Source of the DNA: an uncultured Algibacter sp.
GTDB lineage: Bacteria > Bacteroidota > Bacteroidia > Flavobacteriales > Flavobacteriaceae
DNA length: 64,000 bases
Direction of reading: 5' to 3'
Assembly: GCF_947487575.1 (NCBI RefSeq)
Contig: NZ_CANKXG010000010.1
Span: 1-64,000 of the forward strand
Below, one piece after another: positions 63,769-64,000 of the stretch. The notes beneath the pieces were generated by a model. It was not told the DNA's origin and ran no database searches. It worked only from the letters and a program-made list of their open reading frames with translations. The position numbers and the translations under genes are program-made. The stretch's first letter is position 1. Each line of letters opens with the position of its first letter.

Positions 63769-63803
63769 AACCTGTCAGGTTTTCAAAACCTGACAGGTTT
63801 TTT
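63769..63803 (+). terminator. REP-family hairpin 6 acting as terminator
   Basis: AACCTGTCAGGTTTT, C, AAAACCTGACAGGTT forms a perfect 15-bp stem followed by a T-run. The 29-base core (63770-63798) has the size and layout of the REP copies at 34-38 kb, with changes balanced on both arms. Confidence 0.82.
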
Positions 63804-63861
63804 TGGTTAAAAAACCTTCAAAATTAATTAGTTTTGAATAAAATTTAGAGCTTCAATCAAC

Positions 63862-64000
63862 ATGATAAAGTATATAATTCAACATACAAAACTCCCTGAA
63901 CAATCTGTAAAAAACACAATTGAATTATTGAATGAAGACTGTACTATTCCTTTTATTTCGCGTTATAGAAAAGAGCGTACAGGGAATTTAGATGAGGTTC
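63862..64000 (+). CDS. tex: Tex-like transcription accessory protein (5' part)
   Basis: The frame from the ATG at 63862 reads MIKYIIQHTKLPEQSVKNT, then LLNEDCTIPFISRYRKERTG, the N-terminal Tex (YhgF) signature, and runs off the window end. Tex is an S1-domain RNA-binding protein. Confidence 0.92.
   Translation, partial: MIKYIIQHTKLPEQSVKNTIELLNEDCTIPFISRYRKERTGNLDEV

Overview
The window comes from the chromosome of an AT-rich member of the Bacteroidota, most likely a marine Flavobacteriaceae species. Signs of this are the gliding lipoprotein GldH in the order ricT-gldH-PBP1A, type IX secretion C-terminal sorting domains (6976-8397, 16691-23287, 26928-29444), -7 boxes of the TAnnTTTG type, ECF sigma/anti-sigma pairs of the Bacteroidota type, and weak Shine-Dalgarno signals. 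I saw no rRNA, tRNA, prophage or CRISPR array.

Layout. 0.1-2.8 kb: lipoprotein, ECF sigma factor and an anti-sigma-like protein that appears to run from the cytoplasm to an outer-membrane barrel. 2.8-6.9 kb: recA, then trhO-trhP-ferredoxin (tRNA U34 hydroxylation). 7-16.5 kb: secreted M23 peptidase, ricT-gldH-PBP1A, scoAB, fused oligopeptide ABC ATPase. 16.7-23.3 kb: 2198-residue secreted M14 peptidase with eight tandem 81-residue repeats. 23.3-32.4 kb: exonuclease, serine hydrolase, ogt, CNNM protein, and two large surface proteins. 32.5-43.6 kb: haem cluster. hemA-hemCD-hemE-cysZ-like-GNAT-hemF-hemB lies on the minus strand; a divergent arm carries an AraC regulator, a small ORF, hemH and hemJ. 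43.8-50.8 kb: NtrY-like kinase, crotonase, a Crp/Fnr-DoxX-tautomerase-NTF2 group, a radical SAM protein, and a tandem pair of secreted proteins. 51-60.5 kb: AraC regulator, HD hydrolase, desaturase, plsC, bacilliredoxin, lipoprotein, djlA-like gene, LD-carboxypeptidase, metG. 60.6-64 kb: AraC regulator with a small ORF, CMD protein, cupredoxin-like protein, ferritin, a 53-residue Cys/Lys protein, and the start of tex.

Most interesting observations. (1) The same ECF-type promoter (TACGCAACC, 14 bases, GCATCT) occurs three times: before the sigma operon, before a distant lipoprotein gene, and before a stretch with no ORF that ends about 75 bases later in a perfect 30-base palindrome. That third case is a candidate sigma-dependent small RNA. 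(2) A REP-associated tyrosine transposase (RAYT) sits in the haem operon and is joined in frame, through two translated REP hairpins, to HemF; six copies of the 29-base REP are seen in the window. (3) Four intergenic copies of a structured element share GCG(T/C)TAGGGAT and GCCCGACC and show compensatory changes in the closing stem. (4) Two promoters next to an AraC gene carry the same 15-base motif exactly 60 bases before matching -7 boxes. (5) A duplicated secreted-protein gene pair keeps an upstream element at identical spacing and an identical terminator.
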